A stretch of DNA of 9,171 nt from CAZFCK01 sp964517355 (lineage in GTDB: Bacteria; Desulfobacterota; Desulfovibrionia; Desulfovibrionales; Desulfovibrionaceae): assembly GCA_964517355.1 (NCBI GenBank), contig CAZFCK010000200.1, forward strand, positions 1 through 9,171, read 5' to 3'. The position numbers and the translations under genes were made by a program. A model generated the notes under the pieces. It saw only the letters and a program-made list of their open reading frames with translations, ran no database searches and was not told the DNA's origin. Below are positions 1 through 7,718 of the stretch, in pieces. Within the stretch, counting starts at the first letter, position 1. Every line of letters starts with the position of its first letter.

Positions 1-87
1 GCAGCATGACATGAATAGGATTTTTGTCTAGATTTTTTTTAGAAACAGGCCCTAGGCAGGACCGTATTTTCAGCAGGATGTTACAAT

Positions 88-121
88 GAAAAAGGGCTTA
101 CGATTTTAGTCGTAAGCCCTT
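88..121 (-). terminator. Intrinsic terminator of tRNA-Ser
   Basis: Read on the minus strand, a perfect 12-bp stem (110-121 with 92-103) closes a 6-nt loop and is followed by a run of five T (complement of the A run at 89-93). It begins 6 bases beyond the CCA end of the tRNA-Ser gene, the usual place for a Rho-independent terminator of a single tRNA transcript. Confidence 0.88.
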
Positions 122-126
122 GAAAT

Positions 127-221
<95 letters not shown>

Positions 222-275
222 AATGAGCTGCTTTGCATAAAGCAAAAGCAATATTTCGTGAATCTCGAAACAAAA

Positions 276-305
276 ATACTAGCCGCATGGCATTGTCTTT
301 GTCAA
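276..305 (-). promoter_or_regulatory. Promoter of tRNA-Ser
   Basis: On the minus strand a consensus -35 TTGACA (300-305) is separated by 18 bp from TAGTAT (276-281), a 4/6 match to the -10 consensus. Transcription would start near 269, about 45-50 nt before the mature tRNA 5' end. No other minus-strand gene lies between it and the tRNA. Predicted from sequence only. Confidence 0.65.
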
Positions 306-444
306 GAGTTTCAGTGCATTTTTTCCGCTTTGAATTGACAGGGACGTCACGAGGGAGAACCTCCTCACCAAGGCGCGTTCGGTCGGATACGGCGCCATGG
401 ATCATCGACCCCTCTTGGGTAATGAGCGCATAGCGTTCCCGGAC

Positions 445-542
445 CACAAACCACGGCTGGCCCGCATCAATAAAGACACGGGCCAGCCGGCTGCTCTGGA
501 AGAACCAGATTACCGTGGTTCCGCTCCAGATTAAACTGTGCT
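445..542 (-). ncRNA. tracrRNA of the type II-C system
   Basis: This minus-strand RNA begins with an anti-repeat (about 542-512) complementary to the crRNA form of the CRISPR repeat. It continues with a short hairpin, TCTGG-TTCTT-CCAGA (509-495), in the place of the tracrRNA nexus, and a strong 10-bp hairpin, GGCTGGCCCG/CGGGCCAGCC (488-479 with 464-455, 14-nt loop). This order of anti-repeat, nexus and 3' hairpin is the usual tracrRNA architecture, and about 98 nt is a typical II-C length. A TTGACA-N17-CACTAT promoter places the 5' end at about 542. On the plus strand the anti-repeat would be followed directly by the cas9 leader with only a weak CATAG/CTATG hairpin, so minus is favoured. The 3' end is uncertain because the last hairpin is followed by GTGGTTTGTGG rather than a clear U run. 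Its role is to pair with the crRNA repeat, guide processing and load Cas9. Confidence 0.85.
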
Positions 543-547
543 ATACG
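512..547 (-). repeat. tracrRNA anti-repeat (degenerate copy of the CRISPR repeat)
   Basis: Aligned with the reverse complement of the array repeat, 29 of 36 positions are identical with no gaps. The longest matches are CCGTGGTTCC (513-522), CTCCAGA (524-530) and AACTGTGCTAT (534-544). Differences are at repeat positions 1, 12, 20, 22 and 34-36. In the crRNA:tracrRNA duplex these give one G-U pair, internal mismatches in the middle, and an unpaired end, the usual bulged pattern. The start of the long plus-strand reading frame at 515 is just this anti-repeat translated and should not be taken as the Cas9 N-terminus. Confidence 0.92.
519..547 (+). promoter_or_regulatory. Possible cas9 operon promoter inside the anti-repeat
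   Basis: On the plus strand an extended -10, TGC-TATACG (539-547; TATACG matches 4/6 of TATAAT), has only a poor -35 (TTCCGC, 519-524) at 17 bp. A start near 554 would leave about 42 nt of leader before the cas9 ATG. The element is the anti-repeat version of the repeat's 3' end. No better plus-strand promoter was seen between 440 and 596. This is inference from position and a weak consensus match. Confidence 0.35.
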
Positions 548-548
548 C

Positions 549-577
549 ATAGTGCGCTATGTATCAACATTTGTCAA
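549..577 (-). promoter_or_regulatory. tracrRNA promoter
   Basis: On the minus strand a perfect -35 TTGACA (572-577) stands 17 bp from CACTAT (549-554), a weak (3/6) -10. The expected start, about 7 nt on, is near 542, the edge of the anti-repeat, which is where a tracrRNA should begin. The promoter lies entirely in the cas9 5' untranslated region, so tracrRNA and cas9 are divergently transcribed from overlapping DNA. Confidence 0.65.
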
Positions 578-595
578 GCGGGAGGACGTAATTTG

Positions 596-3500
596 ATGTT
601 GGTGAATGATAATTTATGCTTAGGGTTGGACATAGGTATAGGTTCGCTTGGGTGGGCCTTGGTTGCATATGAAGATGGCGATAACGCTTCATTGCTCTAT
701 TTACCCACTAACGGGGGCGGCAGCAACGCCGCTATGGGCGTGAGAACCTTCGACGTGCCTGAAAACCCCAAAACCAAGGAACTTCTGAACAAGCACAGGC
801 GGGAGGTGCGTCGGCAGCGCATCACGATCAGACGCAGGGCGAAGCGGATGCGGGATGTACGGCGGCTGTTGCGGCGGCATGGCCTGTTCCACGCGCAACC
901 CGGCGGCGTTGCGGCGGACTGCGGCGCGGACCCTTGGGCATTGCGCGCCGCCGGGCTGAACCGCCTGCTGCTGCCGGAGGAATTGGCCGTGGTGCTGCTG
1001 CATATGGCCAAGCACCGGGGGTTCAAGTCCAACAGCAAGGCCGACAAAGCCAGCGCCTCGTCTTCTGACACGGGAAAAATGCTCAAGGCCGTGGGAGCGT
1101 TGCAGGAAGCGGTGCGTGAAAACGGATACAGAACCGTGGGCGAATACATGGCCCGGCAGGAGCGCAAGCGCAACCGGAGCGGCCCGGATGGAAAACCCGT
1201 GTATGAAAACACCATGCTGCGCTCCTTGCTGGAGGAGGAAGCCGCCGTGCTCTTTTCGCGTCAGCAAGATTTCGGCTCCACGCACGCCACGTCCGAACTC
1301 CTCGAAGCGTATCTGAAGGCGGCTTTTTTCCAACGCCCCCTGAAGAGCTGGGAAGACAGCGTGGGGCAGTGCCTCTTTGAAAAGGATCAGAAACGCGCCC
1401 CCGCTTTGTCGTATACGGCGGAAAGATTTCGCCTCGCCCAGCGCCTGGTGAATCTGCGTATGCGCATGCCCGACGGCGGCCTGGAGCGTATTCCCTCCGA
1501 CAAGGTGTGGAGCGTGATCGGCCAGATGGGAAAATGGAGGGGGCTTTCCTTCATACGGCTCAAAAAACTCATCGGATATGACCATGTCACCTTTGAAGGG
1601 CTGAACTACGGGCGTCGCGACAAAAAAGGCGAGATCGTGGACCCTGAAAAACAGGATGTCTGCGGCGTAAGCGCGGGGTGCGCCCAGGGCGTTTACACTT
1701 TGGCCGGCGTGCTGGGCTTCGACGGCGTGCGGGATCTGGCCTCGCGCAGAACCTTGGAGGGGCGTTCGCTCCTGGACGCCGTGGCGGTTGTGCTGACCAT
1801 GCACGACGACATGGAAAAGATCGGCGCATTGCTGCGGGAATTGCCGCTCACCGGCGGGGAATCGGAAAAATTGCTCAACGCTCTGGAGCAGGGGGCTTTC
1901 GCCGTGTTCAGGCGTTTTTTCAAACTGTCGCTCAAGGCCATGGAGCGCATTCTGCCGCATATGATCGATAACGGGGATTACGCCCTTGGCTGCGAAATGG
2001 CGGGATATGACCACGCCAAGGCGCGTCCGGTGGATCTGCGCGCCGTGCGGAACCCCGTGGTGCTGCGCATCGTGAGCGAGGTGCGCAGACAATTCACAAC
2101 CATCGTGCGCCAGGCGGGCGTTATTCCCGGAAAAGTGTGCATCGAGCTGCTGCGCGACGTGGGCAAAAGCGTGGAGGAGCGCAACGCCATTCAAAAGGGG
2201 CTGGAGCGCCGTTACCTGGAAAAACAGGGGAACAGAAAGCGTTTCGCCGATTTGGTGCAAAAGAAACCCGAAGAGGTCTCGCCCACGGAACTCCTGCGCT
2301 ATGAACTGTGGAAAGAGCAGGGGGAGCGCTGCGCCTACTACTTCCTGTGGAAAGACCTTGGCGGAGAGCGCGCCTATGAGGCGCGCCACGGCATGATAGC
2401 GGTAAACGAGCTGCTCGACGGGCCGAACGCCGCGCAGATAGACCATATCCTGCCGCGCAGCAGAACCTTCGACAATCGGTTCATCAATCTTTGCCTCGCC
2501 CGTGTCGAAGCCAACCAGGCCAAAGGCGACAGAACGCCGTGGGAGTGGCTCGGAAGCAGGAACCCGCAACAATGGCACGTGTTCGAGGAATGGGTCGGTT
2601 CTCTGCATGTCAAAGGCCTGAAAAAGCGCAATTACCTTCTCAAGAATCTTGACGCGGACATGGAGGGCCGCTTTCACGAGCGCAACAAACACGATACGAG
2701 CTACGCCGCGCGCCTGGTGCAGCAATGGATCGCGGAGGAATACGAAAGATTGGGAGCGCCCATGGAACGGGAGCGAGGCGGCGCCATTCGCCGCGTCTTC
2801 GCCAGGCCGGGAAGAGTGACCGCGGATCTGCGCAAGGCCTGGGGCGTGGAAAGCCTGAAAAAGGACGCCTCCGGCAGAAGGCTGGGGGATCGGCATCATG
2901 CCCTGGACGCGCTCATCGTGGCCCTTTGCACGGAATCGACCCTGCAAAGGATGACGCGGGCCTATAAGCAGATGGAGCAGTGGCGGGAAAAGAATCGCCT
3001 GGTGCCCAACATCGCCCCGCCTTGGGAAACCTTCCGCGAAGACGTTGCCAAGGCCCTTGGTTCGGTTTTTGTCTCCCGTAAGGAGCGCGGCAAGGAGCGG
3101 GGGCGGCTGCACGAGGATACCCTGCGCCAGATCCGCAGCGAAACGGGCCAGGACGGCCGGCAGGTGGAGATGCTCTACGAGCGCGTGCCCGTGCGGAAAC
3201 TGGCCCTGGCCGATCTCGAACGCATCAAGGACGTGGAGCGCAACGGCTGGCTGCGCGATATCCTGCGCCATTGGATAGAACGGGGCAAGCCCGTTTCAGC
3301 CCCCCCGCGTTCTCCGAAAGGGGATGTCATCCGCCGGGTGCGCGTGCGGCGTGGGCCGTATACCAGCGGCATGCTCGTGCCCCGTGGGGATGGCCGCGCC
3401 CAGGCGGACAACGCGGCCATAATCCGCACGGATGTTTTTATTAAGAAAAACAGGTACTTTCTCGTTCCCGTGTACGCCAGCCGCATTGCCGCGCCTGCGC

Positions 3501-3823
3501 CGCCGAATCTGGCCATTGTTCCGGGGAAGGAGGAAAAGGACTGGCTGGAGATGGACGCGGACTGTGCCTTTTGTTTTTCCCTGATGAAAAATTCCTATGT
3601 GGTGGCGGAAAAGGGCAATGGCGAGGTGGTGGAAGGCTATTTTGTCAATACGGACAGAAGCGTGGCCGCAATCACCATCGCCATGGCCAACGACCACGGC
3701 ATAAGTACGAAAATCGGCGTAAAAACATTGAAAAGCTTTATTAAATGTCGCGTGGACAGGCTGGGCGGCGTTCATCCCGTGAAAAAGGAGACACGCACAT
3801 GGCATGGCGAGGCCTGCACATAA
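596..3823 (+). CDS. cas9: CRISPR-associated endonuclease Cas9, subtype II-C
   Basis: RNA-guided DNA endonuclease, 1075 aa from ATG 596. This start has GGAGG at 581-585, 10 nt away, and begins directly before RuvC-I; the longer frame from 515 runs through the anti-repeat. Visible parts in order are: RuvC-I LGLDIGIGSLGWALV with catalytic D12; the arginine-rich bridge helix at about 66-98; the recognition lobe; RuvC-II VCIELLRD with E517; and the HNH domain with IDHILPRS (D616, H617) and EANQAKGDRTPWEW (N640). RuvC-III GDRHHALDAL (H768, D771) follows, then a C-terminal PAM-interacting region ending in IGVKTLKSF (1040-1048), a typical II-C ending. All nuclease residues are present, so it should cut both strands. 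The length and the absence of csn2 and cas4 fit II-C. The gene end overlaps cas1 by 25 nt and carries the cas1 ribosome binding site. The PAM cannot be read from sequence. Confidence 0.97.
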   Translation: MLVNDNLCLGLDIGIGSLGWALVAYEDGDNASLLYLPTNGGGSNAAMGVRTFDVPENPKTKELLNKHRREVRRQRITIRRRAKRMRDVRRLLRRHGLFHAQPGGVAADCGADPWALRAAGLNRLLLPEELAVVLLHMAKHRGFKSNSKADKASASSSDTGKMLKAVGALQEAVRENGYRTVGEYMARQERKRNRSGPDGKPVYENTMLRSLLEEEAAVLFSRQQDFGSTHATSELLEAYLKAAFFQRPLKSWEDSVGQCLFEKDQKRAPALSYTAERFRLAQRLVNLRMRMPDGGLERIPSDKVWSVIGQMGKWRGLSFIRLKKLIGYDHVTFEGLNYGRRDKKGEIVDPEKQDVCGVSAGCAQGVYTLAGVLGFDGVRDLASRRTLEGRSLLDAVAVVLTMHDDMEKIGALLRELPLTGGESEKLLNALEQGAFAVFRRFFKLSLKAMERILPHMIDNGDYALGCEMAGYDHAKARPVDLRAVRNPVVLRIVSEVRRQFTTIVRQAGVIPGKVCIELLRDVGKSVEERNAIQKGLERRYLEKQGNRKRFADLVQKKPEEVSPTELLRYELWKEQGERCAYYFLWKDLGGERAYEARHGMIAVNELLDGPNAAQIDHILPRSRTFDNRFINLCLARVEANQAKGDRTPWEWLGSRNPQQWHVFEEWVGSLHVKGLKKRNYLLKNLDADMEGRFHERNKHDTSYAARLVQQWIAEEYERLGAPMERERGGAIRRVFARPGRVTADLRKAWGVESLKKDASGRRLGDRHHALDALIVALCTESTLQRMTRAYKQMEQWREKNRLVPNIAPPWETFREDVAKALGSVFVSRKERGKERGRLHEDTLRQIRSETGQDGRQVEMLYERVPVRKLALADLERIKDVERNGWLRDILRHWIERGKPVSAPPRSPKGDVIRRVRVRRGPYTSGMLVPRGDGRAQADNAAIIRTDVFIKKNRYFLVPVYASRIAAPAPPNLAIVPGKEEKDWLEMDADCAFCFSLMKNSYVVAEKGNGEVVEGYFVNTDRSVAAITIAMANDHGISTKIGVKTLKSFIKCRVDRLGGVHPVKKETRTWHGEACT

Positions 3824-4704
3824 GCAATCCGGCGCGGCTCTTTTTGCGTGACAAACGCCTGGTGGTTTCACCGGAACAGGGGGCGGAGTTTTCCATCGCC
3901 CTGGAGGACGTGTCCTACGTGGTCCTGGACACGCCGCAGGTCAGCATGACGGCGGCCCTGCTCGCGGCGTGCGCCTCCGCCGATTGCCTGGTGCTGTGCT
4001 CGGACGCCCGCCATCTCCCCAATGGCGCGCTTCTGCCGTTCCACGGCTATCACCGCCAGGCGGAAACGGTACGCAGCCAGATGGGGCTTTCCCTGCCGCG
4101 TATGAAACGGATGTGGCGGGACGTGGTGCGCGCCAAGATAGAAAACCAGGCCAGGGCCCTGGAAATTCTCGGGAAAGGCGCGGGAGGCGCGTTGCGGTCC
4201 TTGCGGCGCAAGGTGCGCAGCGGAGATGCGGACAACATCGAAGCCCTGGCCGCGCGCCGCTATTGGCAGGCGTACCAGCAACAACATGTGCGGCGCCCCC
4301 GCAATCAGGACAGGGGCAATGCGCTTCTGGATTACGGCTACGCCGTGGTGCGCGGTTGTCTCGCCCGCAATCTCGCGGCCTACGGCTTTTGGCCCAGCTT
4401 GGGCATACACCATAAAAGCGACACCAATCCCTTTAACCTGGCGGATGACCTGATGGAGCCTTTCCGCCCCCTGGTTGACGTGCGCGCGTACAGGCTTCTG
4501 GAAGGGGCGGAAAAAGCGGAGATGGACCTTGCGGACCGGCGGAGCATGGTTCTGACCCTGCACGACGAGGTGCTGCTGGAACAAGCGAGGATGACGTGCG
4601 TTTCCGCCATGCGCAGATATGTGGAGCTATTTCGGGAGGGCATTGTCCGCAGAGGAGGGCGTTTTTCTCTCGAGCCCCTGCTGCCGGTTTTGCCGCTTGC
4701 ATAA
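3799..4704 (+). CDS. cas1: CRISPR integrase Cas1 (type II)
   Basis: Integrase subunit of the Cas1-Cas2 complex that inserts new spacers at the leader-repeat junction; 301 aa. The ATG at 3799 is chosen because AAGGAG (3785-3790) lies 8 nt upstream and the protein then begins MAWRGLHISNPARLFL, a standard Cas1 N-terminus. An in-frame ATG at 3745 would deepen the overlap with cas9 without a clear ribosome site. Metal-binding active-site residues are visible: E148 in DNIEALAARRYW, H205 in LGIHHKSD and E220 in FNLADDLMEPFRPLVD, a signature of type II Cas1. The N-terminal beta domain and helical C-terminal domain both appear complete. The first 25 nt overlap the cas9 end in another frame, which implies translational coupling. 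cas2 follows after 9 nt. Confidence 0.97.
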   Translation: MAWRGLHISNPARLFLRDKRLVVSPEQGAEFSIALEDVSYVVLDTPQVSMTAALLAACASADCLVLCSDARHLPNGALLPFHGYHRQAETVRSQMGLSLPRMKRMWRDVVRAKIENQARALEILGKGAGGALRSLRRKVRSGDADNIEALAARRYWQAYQQQHVRRPRNQDRGNALLDYGYAVVRGCLARNLAAYGFWPSLGIHHKSDTNPFNLADDLMEPFRPLVDVRAYRLLEGAEKAEMDLADRRSMVLTLHDEVLLEQARMTCVSAMRRYVELFREGIVRRGGRFSLEPLLPVLPLA

Positions 4705-4713
4705 GGAGGCGAC

Positions 4714-5043
4714 ATGTCCCGCGAAGAGGTGCGGTTTATGAGACTGCTCGTGCTGTTCGACCTGCCGGTGAAAACAAAGGATGATCGCAAGGAAGCCGCG
4801 GCGTTTCGTCATTTTCTCATAAAGGACGGCTACGATATGCTGCAACTGTCAGTTTATATGCGTATCTGCCGGGGGCGCGACGCAGTGGACAAACACATGC
4901 GCAGGCTCGCCCTGAGCCTGCCGCCCAAGGGGTGTGTGCGCGTGCTTGAACTGACGGACAGGCAGTATGCCCGGATGCAGATCCTTGTGGGACCGGAAAA
5001 GCCTGTGGAGAAAGTGGCCACGCAACAACTCCTGCTTTTTTGA
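4714..5043 (+). CDS. cas2: CRISPR adaptation protein Cas2
   Basis: Small dimeric ferredoxin-fold protein, 109 aa, that bridges two Cas1 dimers during spacer integration. The N-terminal strand MRLLVLFDLPV carries the conserved aspartate D16. FRHFLIKDGYDMLQLSVYMR and the PPKGCVRVLELTDRQYARM region match type II Cas2 proteins. The start at 4714 has AAGGAGG (4703-4709), which overlaps the cas1 stop, 4 nt upstream. A second in-frame ATG at 4738 (residue 9) is possible, but an N-terminal extension ending in RFMRLL is common in this family. It is the last gene of the operon. The stop lies in GCTTTTTTGAAAAAAAGC (5034-5051), a weak AT palindrome, and the CRISPR array begins 101 nt later. Confidence 0.96.
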   Translation: MSREEVRFMRLLVLFDLPVKTKDDRKEAAAFRHFLIKDGYDMLQLSVYMRICRGRDAVDKHMRRLALSLPPKGCVRVLELTDRQYARMQILVGPEKPVEKVATQQLLLF

Positions 5044-5144
5044 AAAAAAGCGGGTCATGGTGGCGCAAAACAACGATAACCGCCTTTTTCCCGGATGAAG
5101 ATTTTCCATAATCATCTGTGGAATGAGGCGGTTATCTGTTGACT
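5044..5144. promoter_or_regulatory. CRISPR leader-like region with a large inverted repeat
   Basis: This 101-bp stretch separates cas2 from the first repeat and is more AT-rich than its surroundings. It contains an 11-bp perfect inverted repeat, GATAACCGCCT (5075-5085) and AGGCGGTTATC (5126-5136). Outer flanks CAAC (5071-5074) and GTTG (5138-5141) extend it to 15 bp with one bulged base, and an inner TTCCA/TGGAA (5104-5108, 5119-5123) lies in the loop. On the minus strand the stem is followed by TTTT (complement of 5067-5070), so it could end the array transcript. Because the altered terminal repeat is at the far end of the array, this side is also the likely site of new spacer insertion. TTGACT at 5139-5144 abuts the first repeat but has no matching -10 downstream. 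Confidence 0.6.
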
Positions 5145-5906
5145 GAAATAGCACAGTTCAGTCTGGAGGGGAACCACGGCGCCGTGTTCGTCCTTACCCG
5201 CGTATTCTTGGAAATAGCACAGTTCAGTCTGGAGGGGAACCACGGCGCACGGTTTCATACCTTCTTGGTTCCTCGCGAAATAGCACAGTTCAGTCTGGAG
5301 GGGAACCACGGCTAAAATGGGCCTGTGAAAAGAAGAGGCGGGGAAATAGCACAGTTCAGTCTGGAGGGGAACCACGGCCATGAAGGACATCAGGTCGGGG
5401 ACGCAGAAGAAATAGCACAGTTCAGTCTGGAGGGGAACCACGGCCGGCGTGGCGCTGTTTCACGCCGATCATTCGAAATAGCACAGTTCAGTCTGGAGGG
5501 GAACCACGGCTTTGCGGCCACCGTTTCGCGGGTCCACACTGAAATAGCACAGTTCAGTCTGGAGGGGAACCACGGCTAAAGAAGCGGTAGATAAAAGCAT
5601 TGAAGAGAAATAGCACAGTTCAGTCTGGAGGGGAACCACGGCAGCATAGACCGGTTGGAGCGGCCACTTAACGAAATAGCACAGTTCAGTCTGGAGGGGA
5701 ACCACGGCCTTCCGGTGGGTTGGTCGGCCGTGACGGTGGAAATAGCACAGTTCAGTCTGGAGGGGAACCACGGCGATCGCCTTTTCATCTCACCTCGGGC
5801 TCCGGAAATAGCACAGTTCAGTCTGGAGGGGAACCACGGCTGGTCCCGTTCCCGGCGGTGCATGACGCGGGAAATAGCACAGTTCAGTCTGGAGGGGAAC
5901 CACGGC

Positions 5907-5936
5907 AGGTCGTCACGCGGCTGTCAAAAAACCTAC
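5907..5936. repeat. Duplicated spacer, copy 1 (spacer 12 from cas2)
   Basis: This 30-bp spacer begins AGGTCGTCACGCGG and ends AAAAAACCTAC. It is identical base for base to the spacer at 6567-6596, while the neighbouring spacers on both sides differ. The two copies are exactly ten repeat-spacer units (660 bp) apart. Confidence 0.97.
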
Positions 5937-6566
5937 GAAATAGCACAGTTCAGTCTGGAGGGGAACCACGGCAATGCGGCGCGGGGATTAAAGACGCGCA
6001 CAGAAATAGCACAGTTCAGTCTGGAGGGGAACCACGGCCTGAGGAATTCACGAAGCTCCGGCGAAGGAGAAATAGCACAGTTCAGTCTGGAGGGGAACCA
6101 CGGCAGTGCCGCCTCGGTTGTGGTCGGGCAAAATGAAATAGCACAGTTCAGTCTGGAGGGGAACCACGGCGATCCTTGAGCGGGAAGCCAAGGGCAAGAT
6201 GAAATAGCACAGTTCAGTCTGGAGGGGAACCACGGCCCCAAATAGAAACGATCATTTGTCAAAGCCGAAATAGCACAGTTCAGTCTGGAGGGGAACCACG
6301 GCGCTCGGTCTATGGTCTCGCTGCGGCGTACAGAAATAGCACAGTTCAGTCTGGAGGGGAACCACGGCGTGCTCTTTGAAGTGGGAAAACGGTGGCGCGA
6401 AATAGCACAGTTCAGTCTGGAGGGGAACCACGGCTAACACCCTCCGCACTGCTCGCGGTCAGAGGAAATAGCACAGTTCAGTCTGGAGGGGAACCACGGC
6501 ATTCTCGCCGATCTGTCGCAGTACCTCACGGAAATAGCACAGTTCAGTCTGGAGGGGAACCACGGC

Positions 6567-6596
6567 AGGTCGTCACGCGGCTGTCAAAAAACCTAC
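6567..6596. repeat. Duplicated spacer, copy 2 (spacer 22 from cas2)
   Basis: Exact copy of the spacer at 5907-5936. Only this one unit is shared; the flanking spacers are unrelated, so it is not part of a simple block duplication still visible in the array. Confidence 0.97.
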
Positions 6597-7718
6597 GAAA
6601 TAGCACAGTTCAGTCTGGAGGGGAACCACGGCTGCCGTTGAGCGAGGGAGAAATTACTTGGCGAAATAGCACAGTTCAGTCTGGAGGGGAACCACGGCCG
6701 CCGCCGGTTCGCTGCGCGTCGAGCGCGGGAAATAGCACAGTTCAGTCTGGAGGGGAACCACGGCCATCTCGATGGTGCGGCCGACGGCGTTTTCGAAATA
6801 GCACAGTTCAGTCTGGAGGGGAACCACGGCTCAGCAAGGTGCAGTGGCTGCGCAAAGAGGGAAATAGCACAGTTCAGTCTGGAGGGGAACCACGGCAACG
6901 TCGGCGACTGCGCGCGCGTGATCGCAGAAATAGCACAGTTCAGTCTGGAGGGGAACCACGGCTGAACGTCCACGGGACCACCCTTAATGAGAGAAATAGC
7001 ACAGTTCAGTCTGGAGGGGAACCACGGCAGGCCCATACCGCGCCCGTCTCGCTGTCTAGAAATAGCACAGTTCAGTCTGGAGGGGAACCACGGCGCAGGT
7101 TTCCGGCTGTTTTTCCGCCTGGGAGAAATAGCACAGTTCAGTCTGGAGGGGAACCACGGCACGGGGGGTGCTTGCTCTACCACCGATACGGAAATAGCAC
7201 AGTTCAGTCTGGAGGGGAACCACGGCGCCGCTGGGGTGCAGCAGGCTCCGGGCGTGGAAATAGCACAGTTCAGTCTGGAGGGGAACCACGGCGTCTGCGA
7301 CAGTGCATGGCCATGTTTTTTGGAAATAGCACAGTTCAGTCTGGAGGGGAACCACGGCGGCGCAAGCCTAAAGTACCCAGCCGTTCCTGAAATAGCACAG
7401 TTCAGTCTGGAGGGGAACCACGGCTCTGTTCTTCTCTGTGACAGCGGCGTATAAGAAATAGCACAGTTCAGTCTGGAGGGGAACCACGGCAATGAATTTC
7501 ATGCCGACGGCATAGGCGCTGAAATAGCACAGTTCAGTCTGGAGGGGAACCACGGCTTGGACGACAGACACCTTGAAACACTGTTGGAAATAGCACAGTT
7601 CAGTCTGGAGGGGAACCACGGCCCTTTATTGACGAGGTGGTGTAGGCTTATCGAAATAGCACAGTTCAGTCTGGAGGGGAACCACGGCCCTACCCTTCGC
7701 ACCTCGCCGCGTGGCTGG

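Noticed and set aside
335..340. A perfect TTGACA on the plus strand, considered as the cas9 promoter.
   Set aside because: No -10 element is found 16-19 bp downstream, and it lies about 255 bp before the start codon, beyond the tracrRNA gene.
512..595. tracrRNA on the plus strand, reading from the anti-repeat into the cas9 leader.
   Set aside because: Only a 5-bp hairpin follows the anti-repeat on that strand and no terminator precedes the cas9 ribosome site. The minus strand has a good -35, nexus and strong 3' hairpin.
600..620. An AT-rich GAATGATAATTTATGC stretch at the cas9 start resembling part of a Fur box.
   Set aside because: Only one half-site resembles the consensus, it lies inside the coding sequence, and the same bases encode the expected Cas9 N-terminus.
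701..3271. An 856-codon open frame antisense to cas9.
   Set aside because: It is a common shadow in GC-rich genes with G/C third positions. The plus strand encodes an intact Cas9 with all motifs, and the antisense product has no recognisable domain.
6765..6794. The spacer at 6765-6794 matches the Fur-family gene near 8602-8620 at 17 of 19 bases (core ATGGTGCGGCCG), which hinted at self-targeting or self-regulation.
   Set aside because: The remaining 11 bases do not match. The two mismatches fall in the PAM-proximal half in the crRNA orientation, and a match of this size is not very unlikely among 39 GC-rich spacers.
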